From contig NZ_LQQA01000029.1 of assembly GCF_002101965.1 (NCBI RefSeq), positions 310,001-374,000 of the forward strand: a DNA stretch of 64,000 bases. Direction: 5' to 3'. The notes under the pieces are model-generated. The model was not told the DNA's origin, ran no database searches, and saw only the letters and a list, made by a program, of their open reading frames with translations. This stretch comes from Mycolicibacterium wolinskyi (lineage in GTDB: Bacteria; Actinomycetota; Actinomycetes; Mycobacteriales; Mycobacteriaceae). Positions 17,745-26,507 of the stretch are shown piece by piece (position 1 is the first letter of the stretch; each line of letters opens with the position of its first letter). The position numbers and the translations under genes were made by a program.

Positions 17745-19652
17745 ATGAAGATGCAGAACTCGAGTGCGCCGGCGTCCTCGTCGACCGGACCCGACGAGGT
17801 GCCAGTGCTGAAAACACTGGCGGGTTTCGAGGCAGTGAATCGAACTTTCGCTCAGATGCTCTGCGACCGCGCCGAGCGTGAACCGGACGTGGTTGCCTAT
17901 TGCAGCTGGGTGGACGGCGTCGCCCGCCCGACCACCTGGAGCGAGTATCTCCAGCAGGTACGCGAGGTCGCGCTTGGTCTACATGGCCTCGGCGCTGCGC
18001 CCGGTGACCGGGTTGCCATCGCGTCGGCGACCCGGCAGGAGTGGGTCATCGCCGCGCTGGGGATCCTCAGTCTTGGTGCGGTACCCGTGGGTGTGTACCC
18101 CACCAGCTCAGTCGCGGAAGTCAAACAGGCGCTGGAGAGTTCCGAGGCCACCGTTGTTTTCGCAGAAACCGCAGCAGACGCCGCGAAGGTGGCCGCTGTA
18201 GCGCACGACTTGCCTCGACTGCGTGCGACGGTCGGTCTCGACACCGAACCCCAGGGGTTACCGGCGTCCGTACGGTCCGTGCACTGGAGCGAACTATGCG
18301 ATCGCGGCCAATCCCTCGCCCTGGCAGAGCCGGAATTGTTTGCAACGCTGGTCGGGGCGGGCGACATCGACCAGCCGGCGGCTCTGTTCTATACATCAGG
18401 ATCTACCGGTGCGCCGAAGGGTGTGATCCACACACATCGGACTCTGCAGTACTCCGTGCTGGCCTTCGCCATGTCGTACCCGGAGGTCGGCAGGGTCAGG
18501 CACGACCTCGTCGCGTTCCTTGGCCTCTCACACGTTGCGCCCGCGTTGATCGGGGTGTTCACCCCGATCATGACTCGCCTCGTCATTACCTATTGCACCA
18601 TGGATCAACGGCTGGACGCGCTCGTCGGCGTGCGGCCGACAGCGGTCCTGTGGCCACCTCGGATGCACGAGAAGCTCGCCGGAGAACTGCTCCAGCAGCT
18701 CTCGGAGTCTGGTTTTGCCTTCCGCATGCAGTACGCGATAGCGATGCAGGTCTCCCGCAGAGTAAGCGACATGCGCTGGAAGAATCGTTATGTCCCTTGG
18801 TATATGAGGCGTCTCTACAACGTCTGTCTCCGTTGCGTGTTCATTCCCCTGCGTGCCAAGGTCGGTATGGACCGCATCAGGGTCGGCTGGACTGCCTCGG
18901 GCAGCATGTCTCCCGAGGTGACAGCGTTGTGGCAGACATGGGGGCTTGACCTTCGCGAGCTTTTCGGCACAACAGAGACTTGCGGATCGGTTATCGCCCA
19001 GTGGGATCGGGCGTTCCCGGCGCCCGGAACGATCGGGAAATGCATGCCCGATCCACGGTGGGAAGCGCGGGTTTCCGGCGAGGGGGAGCTGCAGCTGCGC
19101 AGCCCATGCCTCTTCCGTGGTTACCTGAACGATCCCGAGGCGACCGCCGCTGCGATGGATGACGGCTGGTATCGCACAGGTGATCTGGTGGAGATGGCCC
19201 CCGACGGGGAAGTGCGGATCATCGGCAGGATCAAAGACATCATCAAGACCAGCGGAGGAAAAACCGTCAGCCCACAGCCAATCGAGCTTCGCCTCAAGGC
19301 CAGCCCGCACATCGATGAGGCGATCGTCGTGGGTGAGGGACGCAAGTATCTGACGGTGCTGGTCGGCCCGAGCGAAGAGGCACGGGCCATGACTACCGCT
19401 GAGCGGGATGCCGTGTTGACCGCGTGGATCGACGAAGTCAACTCCGAACTCTCAAGACCGTTGCAGTTGAAGAAGTTCCGCGTACTGCCACGACTGCTGT
19501 CGGCTGCCGAGGGTGAGTTGACGCTCAAAGGGACCATACGACGCTCCGCAATCCTCGCGTCGTTCAGTGACCTCGTCGACGATATGTACGACGTTGGCGA
19601 ACAGGGGGAGATTGCCCGCCAGGCGCGCTTCACCGGCGGGAATCCGAGCTAG
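17745..19652 (+). CDS. AMP-forming acyl-CoA synthetase, long-chain (FACS) type
   Basis: 635 residues. P-loop FYTSGSTGAPKGVIHTH, adenylate motif FGTTETCG, A8 motif GWYRTGDLV...GRIKDIIKTSGGKTVSP, and a C-terminal lysine in ELTLKGTIRRS. The FACS-like architecture, with a long mid-region, resembles FadD15-type enzymes. It probably activates the imported acid as CoA ester with ATP. Only two bases separate it from the binding-protein stop, so transport and activation are co-translated. Confidence 0.92.
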   Translation: MKMQNSSAPASSSTGPDEVPVLKTLAGFEAVNRTFAQMLCDRAEREPDVVAYCSWVDGVARPTTWSEYLQQVREVALGLHGLGAAPGDRVAIASATRQEWVIAALGILSLGAVPVGVYPTSSVAEVKQALESSEATVVFAETAADAAKVAAVAHDLPRLRATVGLDTEPQGLPASVRSVHWSELCDRGQSLALAEPELFATLVGAGDIDQPAALFYTSGSTGAPKGVIHTHRTLQYSVLAFAMSYPEVGRVRHDLVAFLGLSHVAPALIGVFTPIMTRLVITYCTMDQRLDALVGVRPTAVLWPPRMHEKLAGELLQQLSESGFAFRMQYAIAMQVSRRVSDMRWKNRYVPWYMRRLYNVCLRCVFIPLRAKVGMDRIRVGWTASGSMSPEVTALWQTWGLDLRELFGTTETCGSVIAQWDRAFPAPGTIGKCMPDPRWEARVSGEGELQLRSPCLFRGYLNDPEATAAAMDDGWYRTGDLVEMAPDGEVRIIGRIKDIIKTSGGKTVSPQPIELRLKASPHIDEAIVVGEGRKYLTVLVGPSEEARAMTTAERDAVLTAWIDEVNSELSRPLQLKKFRVLPRLLSAAEGELTLKGTIRRSAILASFSDLVDDMYDVGEQGEIARQARFTGGNPS

Positions 19653-19660
19653 GGGAATCG

Positions 19661-20416
19661 ATGGACGAGATTCGGTTCGAGTTCATGACAAGCGCCGAGA
19701 TCACCGCGGCGGTCGCGGACGGGGCACGCACAGCAGTCCTCCCACTGGGCGCGGTGGAACAGCACGGTCAGCACCTACCGCTGTCGATGGATGCCGACCA
19801 TGCTGACGAGCTCGCGGTGCGGGTCGCGCGCCGTCTTGGGGGCGCGTTGGTTCTGCCGACGGTTCGCGTGGGATATTCACCGCACCACCTCGGCTTCACC
19901 GGCACCCTGTCGCTTCGCGCGTCCACGCTGGAGGCGGTCTGTCACGACTACTGCAGCCACCTCGCCGAACATGGATTCGAGCGAATCGTCATGTTCTCCG
20001 GGCACATCGGCAACCATCCCGTAATGCGCGACTTCGAGGTGCGACTCGCGGCAGCACTCGCGCCGCTGACGGTCATCGTCTTCTCCGATACCGAGGCCAT
20101 ATTGAACGCATGGCAATTGGCGGCGGACAGCGTGGCGTCTCTGGGCGCCAACGTGGGCGGGCATGCCGACGTCGCGGAAACATCGGTGATGCTCGCATTG
20201 CATCCGCAGAGAGTCCGCCTCGACCGGTTCGCCCGCGGCTACGCCGGCAAGGTGGACCAGCAGCTACTCGATCGCGCATTTCAAGACGGAATTGGAGCAG
20301 TGTCTCCCAACGGCGTTCTGGGAGATCCGGAAGGCGCGTCGGAATGGATTGGGGCGGCGTGCCTCGACGCGGTGACGTCCCTCATCGCGGATTACGCCCG
20401 CGCCCGCGGCGCGTGA
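19661..20416 (+). CDS. Creatininase-family metal-dependent amidohydrolase
   Basis: 251 residues. Metal-binding pattern of the family is largely kept: E33 and H35 in GAVEQHGQHLPLSMDAD, D44, H115 in SGHIGNH (usually NGHGGN) and H169/E173 in GGHADVAETS. Known members cleave cyclic or formyl amides: creatininase itself, MftE in mycofactocin maturation, and the archaeal FAPy deformylase of riboflavin/F420 synthesis. Here it sits between an acyl-CoA synthetase and a flavin reductase/RibBA-like pair. It may open a ring amide or lactone in the pathway, or process a flavin-related metabolite. The sequence does not decide. Confidence 0.85.
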   Translation: MDEIRFEFMTSAEITAAVADGARTAVLPLGAVEQHGQHLPLSMDADHADELAVRVARRLGGALVLPTVRVGYSPHHLGFTGTLSLRASTLEAVCHDYCSHLAEHGFERIVMFSGHIGNHPVMRDFEVRLAAALAPLTVIVFSDTEAILNAWQLAADSVASLGANVGGHADVAETSVMLALHPQRVRLDRFARGYAGKVDQQLLDRAFQDGIGAVSPNGVLGDPEGASEWIGAACLDAVTSLIADYARARGA

Positions 20417-20441
20417 CATCCACGAGAACGGAGTACAAGCG

Positions 20442-20963
20442 ATGACTACCCTCGATCCCGTTTTGTCTGGGGATTCTGACCGGGATGTGTCGAAACTACG
20501 CAGACTTTACGGTCGCTATCCGACCGGCGTCGCCGCGGTGTGCGCACTGCGCGATGGACAACCGGTCGGGATTGTTGCCACTTCGTTCACACCGGTCTCC
20601 ATCGATCCGGCGTTGGTGTCCATCTGCGTACAGCACACGTCAACGACCTGGCCGCTACTGGCTGAGGGACGCCATCTCGGTGTCCCCGTCCTGGCGTCGC
20701 GGCACGAAGCCGCGTGTCGCCAGATTGCGTCCAAGAATGTGGATCGATTCGCCGGGGTCTCCTGGTTCGCCACGGAAACCGATGCGGTGCTGCTGAGGGA
20801 CGCCGCGGCGCACCTCGATTGCGAGATCTCCACGTCCATTTCTGCCGGCGACCACGACGTGGTCCTGCTCGAAGTCAAGGCGGCCGCGACGAACGAGGGC
20901 GTGCCGCCGCTGGTGTTTCATGACAGCGGTTTTCGAATGCTCGCAATTGGCCATGACTCATGA
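20442..20963 (+). CDS. Flavin reductase (FMN-binding split barrel)
   Basis: 173 residues, GGAG ribosome-binding site. The split-barrel flavin reductase pattern is clear: LRRLYGRYPTGVAAVCA, GIVATSFTPVSIDPALVSICVQHTSTTWPLL in pieces, FAGVSW, and a conserved C-terminal HDSGFRMLAIG. It would supply reduced flavin to the luciferase-like monooxygenase at 10248, the only obvious two-component oxygenase in the operon. The last codon and stop overlap the start of the RibBA-like gene (ATGA), indicating translational coupling. Confidence 0.9.
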   Translation: MTTLDPVLSGDSDRDVSKLRRLYGRYPTGVAAVCALRDGQPVGIVATSFTPVSIDPALVSICVQHTSTTWPLLAEGRHLGVPVLASRHEAACRQIASKNVDRFAGVSWFATETDAVLLRDAAAHLDCEISTSISAGDHDVVLLEVKAAATNEGVPPLVFHDSGFRMLAIGHDS

Positions 20964-22072
20964 CAGCGCGTAGTTGTGCAGCACAGCGATCTATCGATCG
21001 AGCCGTTGACGCCTTACACGGTGGGACTCCGGTTCTCGTTCTCAGCGGTACCGACGATCGAGTCGTGGCCGATGTCTTGATCGCCGCTGCTCACGCCACG
21101 CCGCATTGGACGGCATGGCTGGTGCGGTTCACGTCGGGGCTCGTCTGCGCGGCGCTACCCGAACGTCGCGCAGACGAACTCGACCTGCCAACCATGGCCC
21201 GCGGTGGCGACTCCGACGATGAAGCGCCGATGTTTGCGGTCGCGGTAGATGCCGCGCACGGGATCAGTACCGGTATCAGCGCGACAGACCGCGCCCGTAC
21301 CGCGCGCGTGCTGGCAAGCAAAAGCTCCCGTCCCAGTGATTTAGTGCGGCCCGGTCATGTCCTCCCGGTGAAGACGGCCTGCTGCGGAGTTCTCACGCGC
21401 CAAAGGAGTGCCGAAGCGGCGGTGGATCTTTGCGTCATCGCAGGGCTCCCGCCAGTGGGCCTAACCGCTGCGCTGTTGGACGAGGACGGCGAGTTACCGC
21501 GGGAGTCCGCCATCCGTGCGTTCGCTCAGAGACACAATTTGCCGATGGTGCACATTGACAGTGTCGTTCACCACCGCCTTCATCACGGTGATGGCCGTCG
21601 TAAACGGGTTCTGCTCGTTCAGAATCGGGTGGATCAGTCGGCTGGCCAGCCCGTCCGGGCGGTCGATTTCGAAGACCAACTGACGGGCGCTCGGCATACG
21701 GTTTTCATCGGTGGCTCGACACCCGGAGCGGATCCAGTGGTGTCTGTTGTAGTCGAATGTGTACATCACGACCCACAACTCGCCGCTGGTTGCAGTTGCA
21801 GACTCGAATTCGACAGGTGGCGTGAGGGTCTCGCAACAGACGGCGGAGTTGTCGTGTATCTGCGGCCCCCCATCACGTCTGCCCCGCGGTTGTCCGTGTC
21901 GGAATCAGAGCTGATTCACGGTTGCGTTACGGCAATGCTCATCGAGCTCGGTTTCACCGCAGTGACTTTGGCCGGCGCGGAGAATGTGCGCCTGGCCTCC
22001 ACGTGCGGCCTGACCGTGTCCGCGCTTCCCGCCGTACCGGAACCACGCGGCCTCTCTGCTGTAGCGCATTGA
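20960..22072 (+). CDS. Degenerate RibBA-like protein (DHBP synthase / GTP cyclohydrolase II fold)
   Basis: 370 residues. Residues about 10-205 align to 3,4-dihydroxy-2-butanone-4-phosphate synthase (HGISTGISATDRARTARVL, RPGHVLPV with H133, AEAAVDLCVIAGLPPVG). The acidic catalytic loop, normally DxEDREGE-like, reads GTDDRVVADV at 30-39, and the histidine of the usual HTEA motif is S150. Residues about 215-360 resemble GTP cyclohydrolase II: zinc cysteines are retained as C267, C278 and C280, but the GHEGRG loop is replaced by RPPITSAP. So it is probably not a working riboflavin enzyme. Coupling to the flavin reductase suggests a flavin- or pathway-specific role. Confidence 0.78.
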   Translation: MTARSCAAQRSIDRAVDALHGGTPVLVLSGTDDRVVADVLIAAAHATPHWTAWLVRFTSGLVCAALPERRADELDLPTMARGGDSDDEAPMFAVAVDAAHGISTGISATDRARTARVLASKSSRPSDLVRPGHVLPVKTACCGVLTRQRSAEAAVDLCVIAGLPPVGLTAALLDEDGELPRESAIRAFAQRHNLPMVHIDSVVHHRLHHGDGRRKRVLLVQNRVDQSAGQPVRAVDFEDQLTGARHTVFIGGSTPGADPVVSVVVECVHHDPQLAAGCSCRLEFDRWREGLATDGGVVVYLRPPITSAPRLSVSESELIHGCVTAMLIELGFTAVTLAGAENVRLASTCGLTVSALPAVPEPRGLSAVAH

Positions 22073-22105
22073 TTTCATTGGCCCCTGACGGATTCGAAGG
22101 AACCT

Positions 22106-22468
22106 ATGCAAATGGCACATGTCACCCGCGCGTCGATCGGCAACGTGATGTACCCGGTCGCTGATGTCGTGGCCGCAGCTGAGTTTTACCATCGGGCTTT
22201 GACGCTGCCCGTCAAGTTCGTCGATGGGGTGCGGTTTGCGATGCTCGATGCCGGGACCCCCCTCGCGCTCGCCGGTCCGGGCGAGGATCTCGCGGGAACT
22301 TCAATTGTCGCTTCTTTCAATGTAATTGATGTGAACGCCTCCTTAGAAGCGATGCTGGACGCCGGCGGCACATTGCGTGTCGCGCCCAGTGCGGGTCCGC
22401 ACGAAACTCGAGCGGTGGCCGAGGATCCATGGGGCAATGCGTTCGTGCTCTACACCTCCCGGAGTTGA
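22106..22468 (+). CDS. VOC-family (glyoxalase/bleomycin-resistance fold) protein
   Basis: 120 residues with GAAGGA five bases before the start. One vicinal-oxygen-chelate unit pair: IGNVMYPVADVVAAAEFYHRAL at the N-terminus and DPWGNAFVLY at the C-terminus. The family includes dioxygenases, isomerases, epimerases such as methylmalonyl-CoA epimerase, and binding proteins. The first-strand metal residue usually His is replaced (SIGNVMY), so catalytic status is uncertain. It lies within the operon between RibBA-like and the second acyl-CoA synthetase. Confidence 0.75.
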   Translation: MQMAHVTRASIGNVMYPVADVVAAAEFYHRALTLPVKFVDGVRFAMLDAGTPLALAGPGEDLAGTSIVASFNVIDVNASLEAMLDAGGTLRVAPSAGPHETRAVAEDPWGNAFVLYTSRS

Positions 22469-22534
22469 GAACGGGTCCTTATATCCGTGTGATTCACAAC
22501 CTGACTGTTTACTTCGCGCGTACGGGCGCGACAG

Positions 22535-24223
22535 ATGATCGGAAAAACCACACCCATGACCATGCGCGCCACCATGCAGAACGTCCCGCTGACGCTGACC
22601 GCGATCCTGGACGGGATCGATGGAACCTTCGGTGATTCCGAGGTCATCACCTACACAGGCCCGAACACCGACGCACGCGTCGCCACATACGCTCAAGTCG
22701 CCACGCGTGCGGCTCAGCTGGCCAACGGGCTGGCCGCTCTCGGCATCGGTGCCGGTGACCGGGTTGCGACTTTCATGTGGAACAACCAGCAGCACCTCGA
22801 GGCATACCTCGCCGCGCCGTGCTCCGGCGCGGTCCTGCACACTCTCAACATTCGTCTCACCGCTGAGCAACTTGGCTACATCGCGGCCCATGCCGATGAC
22901 AGGATCATCATCGTCGATGCCAGTCTGCTCGACACGCTGCGGCCGGCGTTGCCGCTCATGCCGGAGTTGGTCGCTCTTGTCGTCGCCGGTGATCCGACCG
23001 ACGCTCAACTGGCTGAGGTATCAGGTCTGGTACCCAACGTGGTCACCTACGAGCAACTCGTGGACAGTCAGTCCGCCAGCTTCGCGTGGCCGGCGCTCGA
23101 CGAACACGGCGCAGCGGCAATGTGCTACACCAGTGGAACCACGGGGGATCCCAAAGGTGTTGTCTACAGTCATCGGTCGGTCTACTTGCACGCCCTTGCC
23201 GTCTGCACGGCCAACGTTGCGGGTATCTCCTCTCATGACCGGGTGCTTCCCATTGTGCCCATGTTTCACGTCAACGCGTGGGGCATTCCGTACGCATCGC
23301 TGATGGCCGGCGCAACACTGATATTGCCGCACCGCCACCTCAAACCCGACACGCTCGTAGACATGATCACAAGGCACGGTGCCACGCTGTCTGGAGGTGT
23401 GCCGACGGTTTTCAACGATATGCTGCAGTGGTTGCGCGACAACCCTGGCCATCGAATCGACTCGTTGCGTCGGGTGTTGTGTGGCGGCGCCGCGGTGCCG
23501 GCATCCCTGGTCGCCGCGTACCGTGACGAGTTCGCCGTACCACTGGTCCAAGCGTGGGGCATGACTGAGACCAGCCCGATCGTCACCATCGCCGATACTC
23601 CCGACGGTGTGCCGACTGCCGATCAGCAGCGAAAGCTCAACAGCACCGGCCGATTCTTGTTCGGCACCAAAGGACGCATCGTCGACGACGCGGGTACTGT
23701 TCTGCCCCGCGACGGCCAATCGGTCGGCGAAGTGCAAGTGCGTGGCCCATGGATCACCGGTAGCTACCACCGTGGCATCGATGCCGAGAACTTCTCTACC
23801 GACTCCGACCGGCAACTCTGGCTACACACGGGCGACATCGGACACATCAGCGCGGACGGATACCTGACGCTCACGGACCGAGCCAAAGACGTCATCAAGT
23901 CCGGTGGCGAATGGATCAGTTCCGTTCACCTTGAGACCACTCTTGTCGGACATCCCGATGTGGTCGAAGCTGCCGTCATCGGTGTACCTGACACCCGTTG
24001 GGATGAGCGACCACTCGCATTGGTGACACTCCGCCCAGGCTCCGACACGCGGGTCGAAGACCTCAAGACCTGGCTCGGCGAGCGGGTGCAGCGATGGTGG
24101 CTGCCCGAACGGTGGGCCGTGGTCGACACCATCGCGCGCACAGGCGTTGGCAAGTACGACAAAAAGCTGATGAGGCAGCGCTACCACTCCGGCGATATCT
24201 CCGTCACCGTGCTGCCCCGCTAG
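22535..24223 (+). CDS. AMP-forming acyl-CoA synthetase, medium-chain/FadD type
   Basis: 562 residues. P-loop MCYTSGTTGDPKGVVYSHRS, adenylate motif WGMTETSP, A8 motif WLHTGDIGHI...DRAKDVIKSGGEWIS and catalytic C-terminal lysine in GVGKYDKKLM. Closest in layout to the broad medium/long-chain and methylmercaptopropionate-CoA ligase group. A second ligase in one operon suggests that an intermediate, not only the imported acid, needs CoA activation. ATG 22556 is an alternative start. Confidence 0.92.
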   Translation: MIGKTTPMTMRATMQNVPLTLTAILDGIDGTFGDSEVITYTGPNTDARVATYAQVATRAAQLANGLAALGIGAGDRVATFMWNNQQHLEAYLAAPCSGAVLHTLNIRLTAEQLGYIAAHADDRIIIVDASLLDTLRPALPLMPELVALVVAGDPTDAQLAEVSGLVPNVVTYEQLVDSQSASFAWPALDEHGAAAMCYTSGTTGDPKGVVYSHRSVYLHALAVCTANVAGISSHDRVLPIVPMFHVNAWGIPYASLMAGATLILPHRHLKPDTLVDMITRHGATLSGGVPTVFNDMLQWLRDNPGHRIDSLRRVLCGGAAVPASLVAAYRDEFAVPLVQAWGMTETSPIVTIADTPDGVPTADQQRKLNSTGRFLFGTKGRIVDDAGTVLPRDGQSVGEVQVRGPWITGSYHRGIDAENFSTDSDRQLWLHTGDIGHISADGYLTLTDRAKDVIKSGGEWISSVHLETTLVGHPDVVEAAVIGVPDTRWDERPLALVTLRPGSDTRVEDLKTWLGERVQRWWLPERWAVVDTIARTGVGKYDKKLMRQRYHSGDISVTVLPR

Positions 24224-24263
24224 ATAGCGAACACATGCCTGGTGTGACGGGAACGGGATCAGA

Positions 24264-25079
24264 ATGCAGATCGAGAACAAGGTTGCCGTCGTCACCGGCG
24301 GCGGATCAGGAATCGGCCGCGCACTGGCGATCGAACTAGCCAGGAATGGAGCGCAGGTGGTGATCGGCGACCTCGATGAGCATAAGGCCACGGACGCTGC
24401 GAAGCGCATCGGTGACGCCGCAACGAGTGTTCAGGCGGATGCGTCCACCGTTGACGGCATCACAAGCTTGATCGCTGGCGCCGAACGGCACTTCGGGTCC
24501 GTCGACCTCTTCGTCGCCAATGCCGGCATCATGGGTGCTACAGGGCTCGGCGACACCGGTGACTGGGACAAGATCCTTGCGATCAATCTGCGCGCTCATA
24601 TCAATGCAGCGGAGCTGCTGCTGCCGGGATGGCTCACCCGGGGCAGTGGCTACTTCGTGTCGGTCGCATCGGCAGCCGGCCTGCTGACTCAGCTCGGTTC
24701 GGCTGGGTATGCCGTCACCAAGCACGCCGCGGTCGGATTCGCCGAATGGCTCGCAATCACACACAGCGAGGACGGAATAGGCGTGAGCTGTGTGTGTCCA
24801 CTGGGAGTCGATACGCCCCTCCTTGACGCGGTGCGTTCCTCTCAGGGGCCCTCGAGTCAAATCAGCGCGCGATCGATCATCAAGTCCGGCAGGGTCATCA
24901 GCGCAGCGGAGGTTGCGGCGGAAACGATCGACGCCATACGAGAAGACCGCTTCATGGTTCTACCGCACCGGGAGGTCCTGGACATGTTTCGCGGCAAGGG
25001 TGCGGACTATGACGATTGGGTCGCGCGAATGCGTCGTGTGCAGCGTTCCCTGCGCCGCGATGTCACCGAACCCCAGTGA
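24264..25079 (+). CDS. Short-chain dehydrogenase/reductase (SDR)
   Basis: 271 residues. Cofactor motif TGGGSGIGRALA, acidic residue D at the end of strand 2 (VIGDLDE) pointing to NAD(H), NAG motif (VANAGIMG), serine in SVASAAG and the YAVTKHA catalytic Tyr-Lys pair. It probably oxidises the hydroxyacyl intermediate produced by the hydratase. It is the last gene of the catabolic operon. Confidence 0.92.
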   Translation: MQIENKVAVVTGGGSGIGRALAIELARNGAQVVIGDLDEHKATDAAKRIGDAATSVQADASTVDGITSLIAGAERHFGSVDLFVANAGIMGATGLGDTGDWDKILAINLRAHINAAELLLPGWLTRGSGYFVSVASAAGLLTQLGSAGYAVTKHAAVGFAEWLAITHSEDGIGVSCVCPLGVDTPLLDAVRSSQGPSSQISARSIIKSGRVISAAEVAAETIDAIREDRFMVLPHREVLDMFRGKGADYDDWVARMRRVQRSLRRDVTEPQ

Positions 25080-25360
25080 CGGTTAGCGAAGACGAAGTCC
25101 TCCTTGCCAGTTAATTCGGCACGGCAACAGTGAATTCGTTGCGGTGGGCACCTCGACCATCTGCGTTGTGCCGATGCTGCGGCCAGACATGTTGGCATAC
25201 AAAGCACTCCAACCGGCCTCCGCGGAGACGGCGACGAAAACGGATCCGAAATAGTCGGACAACTGATGACCTGCATCATATTTCACGGGCATTGTGGCTC
25301 CCGTCACTATCAATGGCCTTCCGGAGTGCCGGCGGGCCGGTACCTCGATGGGAGAACACT

Positions 25361-25621
25361 ATGGGAGCGAACACTATTCGGCGCGTCATCGGAAGCGTCA
25401 AGACGCTGTCGGCTGTGATGGGTGCGGCAGCGGCTGTAGCGATGGGTGGGATGTCCTTCACTCATGGAAGTGACGTCACCGGCAGCAATGTCGCGCGCAA
25501 CGATGATGCGCCGGTGAGCACGGTGACGCGGTCAACGGGTCCGAGGGAGCTGGCAACCCCATTTGCCCGGCCGACCCACACCGCCACACCGTGTCCCGCG
25601 AGAGCCACCATGCCGTGCTGA
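25361..25621 (+). CDS. Small exported Thr/Ala-rich hypothetical protein
   Basis: 86 residues from ATG 25361, with GGGAGA six bases upstream; the longer open frame from 25130 has no ribosome-binding site and an implausible Arg-rich N-terminus. A hydrophobic stretch at residues 13-32 (LSAVMGAAAAVAMGGMSF) behaves as a signal peptide or anchor. The remainder is Thr/Pro/Ala-rich and ends CPARATMPC with two cysteines seven apart. Related tiny exported proteins of unknown role are widespread in mycobacteria. It is convergent with the IclR gene. Confidence 0.55.
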   Translation: MGANTIRRVIGSVKTLSAVMGAAAAVAMGGMSFTHGSDVTGSNVARNDDAPVSTVTRSTGPRELATPFARPTHTATPCPARATMPC

Positions 25622-25640
25622 CAAGCGGTCTATGAGCGTT

Positions 25641-26507
25641 TCAGCCTGGCGGAACCTCGTTCTGTATGACGAGGCTACGGGCTGTCCGCCGGGCGATACG
25701 GCAGTATTCTTCACTCCGACTCAGCAGTCGTTCCGTCGGCACGCTGATCGACAAGGCCGCAATCGCCCGGTGGTCACGTTGATAAATGCCTACGGCAACG
25801 CACGACTGGCCCGGGAAGGTCTCACCGTACTCCATCGCAACGCCGTCGCGTCGAGCGGAGATAAGCTGGGCCCGAAAGATATTCACGTCATCCACCGATT
25901 TCTCCGTGAACTTTGGCAATCCGCTTCGTTCGATCCGTTCTTCTACCGTCGGCCACGGTAGCTGCGCCATGAGCAGTTTTCCGAGTGCCGAGGTGTGACC
26001 GGAGATATGGACTGCGTCAGTGACTATCGGCTCCGTGCCGTCCGTTGACGCGTTTGCGATACAGACGACACCTTGGCCGTCCCATGCACCGATGGTGACC
26101 ACAGCTGACAGCTGGTGGGCGAGCACCGCCACGCGGCGATTCGCGTTTGCGTCAAGGCAGCTGGAACTCATGAGCCGACGACTGATGTGCAGAACGCGCC
26201 AGCCGAGTCGATAGCGGTCGCCTGAAGTCTGTTGCAGCATACCAATCGCTGCGAGACTGGCCATGACGTCGAAGGTCGTCGACTTCGGCAGCTGCAGTCT
26301 TGCGGCAACCGCCGTCACACCCCACTCAGGTGTCTCAGCCGTGAAGAGATCGAGCACCTTTCCCGCGCGGTCGATAGTGTTCAGCACGTATGCGGCCTCT
26401 CGTGCGACGGGGCATTGGGTTCCCGTTGTCAGGAGTTCGGCGGGTGACCGGCCGAACGAGTGCGAGTTCGATCGGGAACGCTCAGAGCGGCGAGTTTGGC
26501 TAAGCAC
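25641..26507 (-). CDS. IclR family transcriptional regulator
   Basis: 288 residues from GTG 26507. Winged helix at about residues 43-100 (VLDLFTAETPEWGVTAVAARLQLPKSTTFDVMASL in parts), then an effector domain with HISGHTSALGKLLMAQLP and GVAMEYGETFPGQSCVAVGIY. The latter replaces the usual DxEE..GV.C.A pattern. It lies directly downstream of and convergent to the CoA catabolic operon, which it may control. Its start is within the coding region of the upstream small gene in another frame, so the exact N-terminus is uncertain. Confidence 0.85.
   Translation of the reverse strand: MLSQTRRSERSRSNSHSFGRSPAELLTTGTQCPVAREAAYVLNTIDRAGKVLDLFTAETPEWGVTAVAARLQLPKSTTFDVMASLAAIGMLQQTSGDRYRLGWRVLHISRRLMSSSCLDANANRRVAVLAHQLSAVVTIGAWDGQGVVCIANASTDGTEPIVTDAVHISGHTSALGKLLMAQLPWPTVEERIERSGLPKFTEKSVDDVNIFRAQLISARRDGVAMEYGETFPGQSCVAVGIYQRDHRAIAALSISVPTERLLSRSEEYCRIARRTARSLVIQNEVPPG

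Noticed and set aside
25083..25313. 76-residue minus-strand open frame after the SDR gene
   Set aside because: No ribosome-binding site, no signal peptide or recognised motif, ordinary intergenic composition; it could be a small gene but I see no support.
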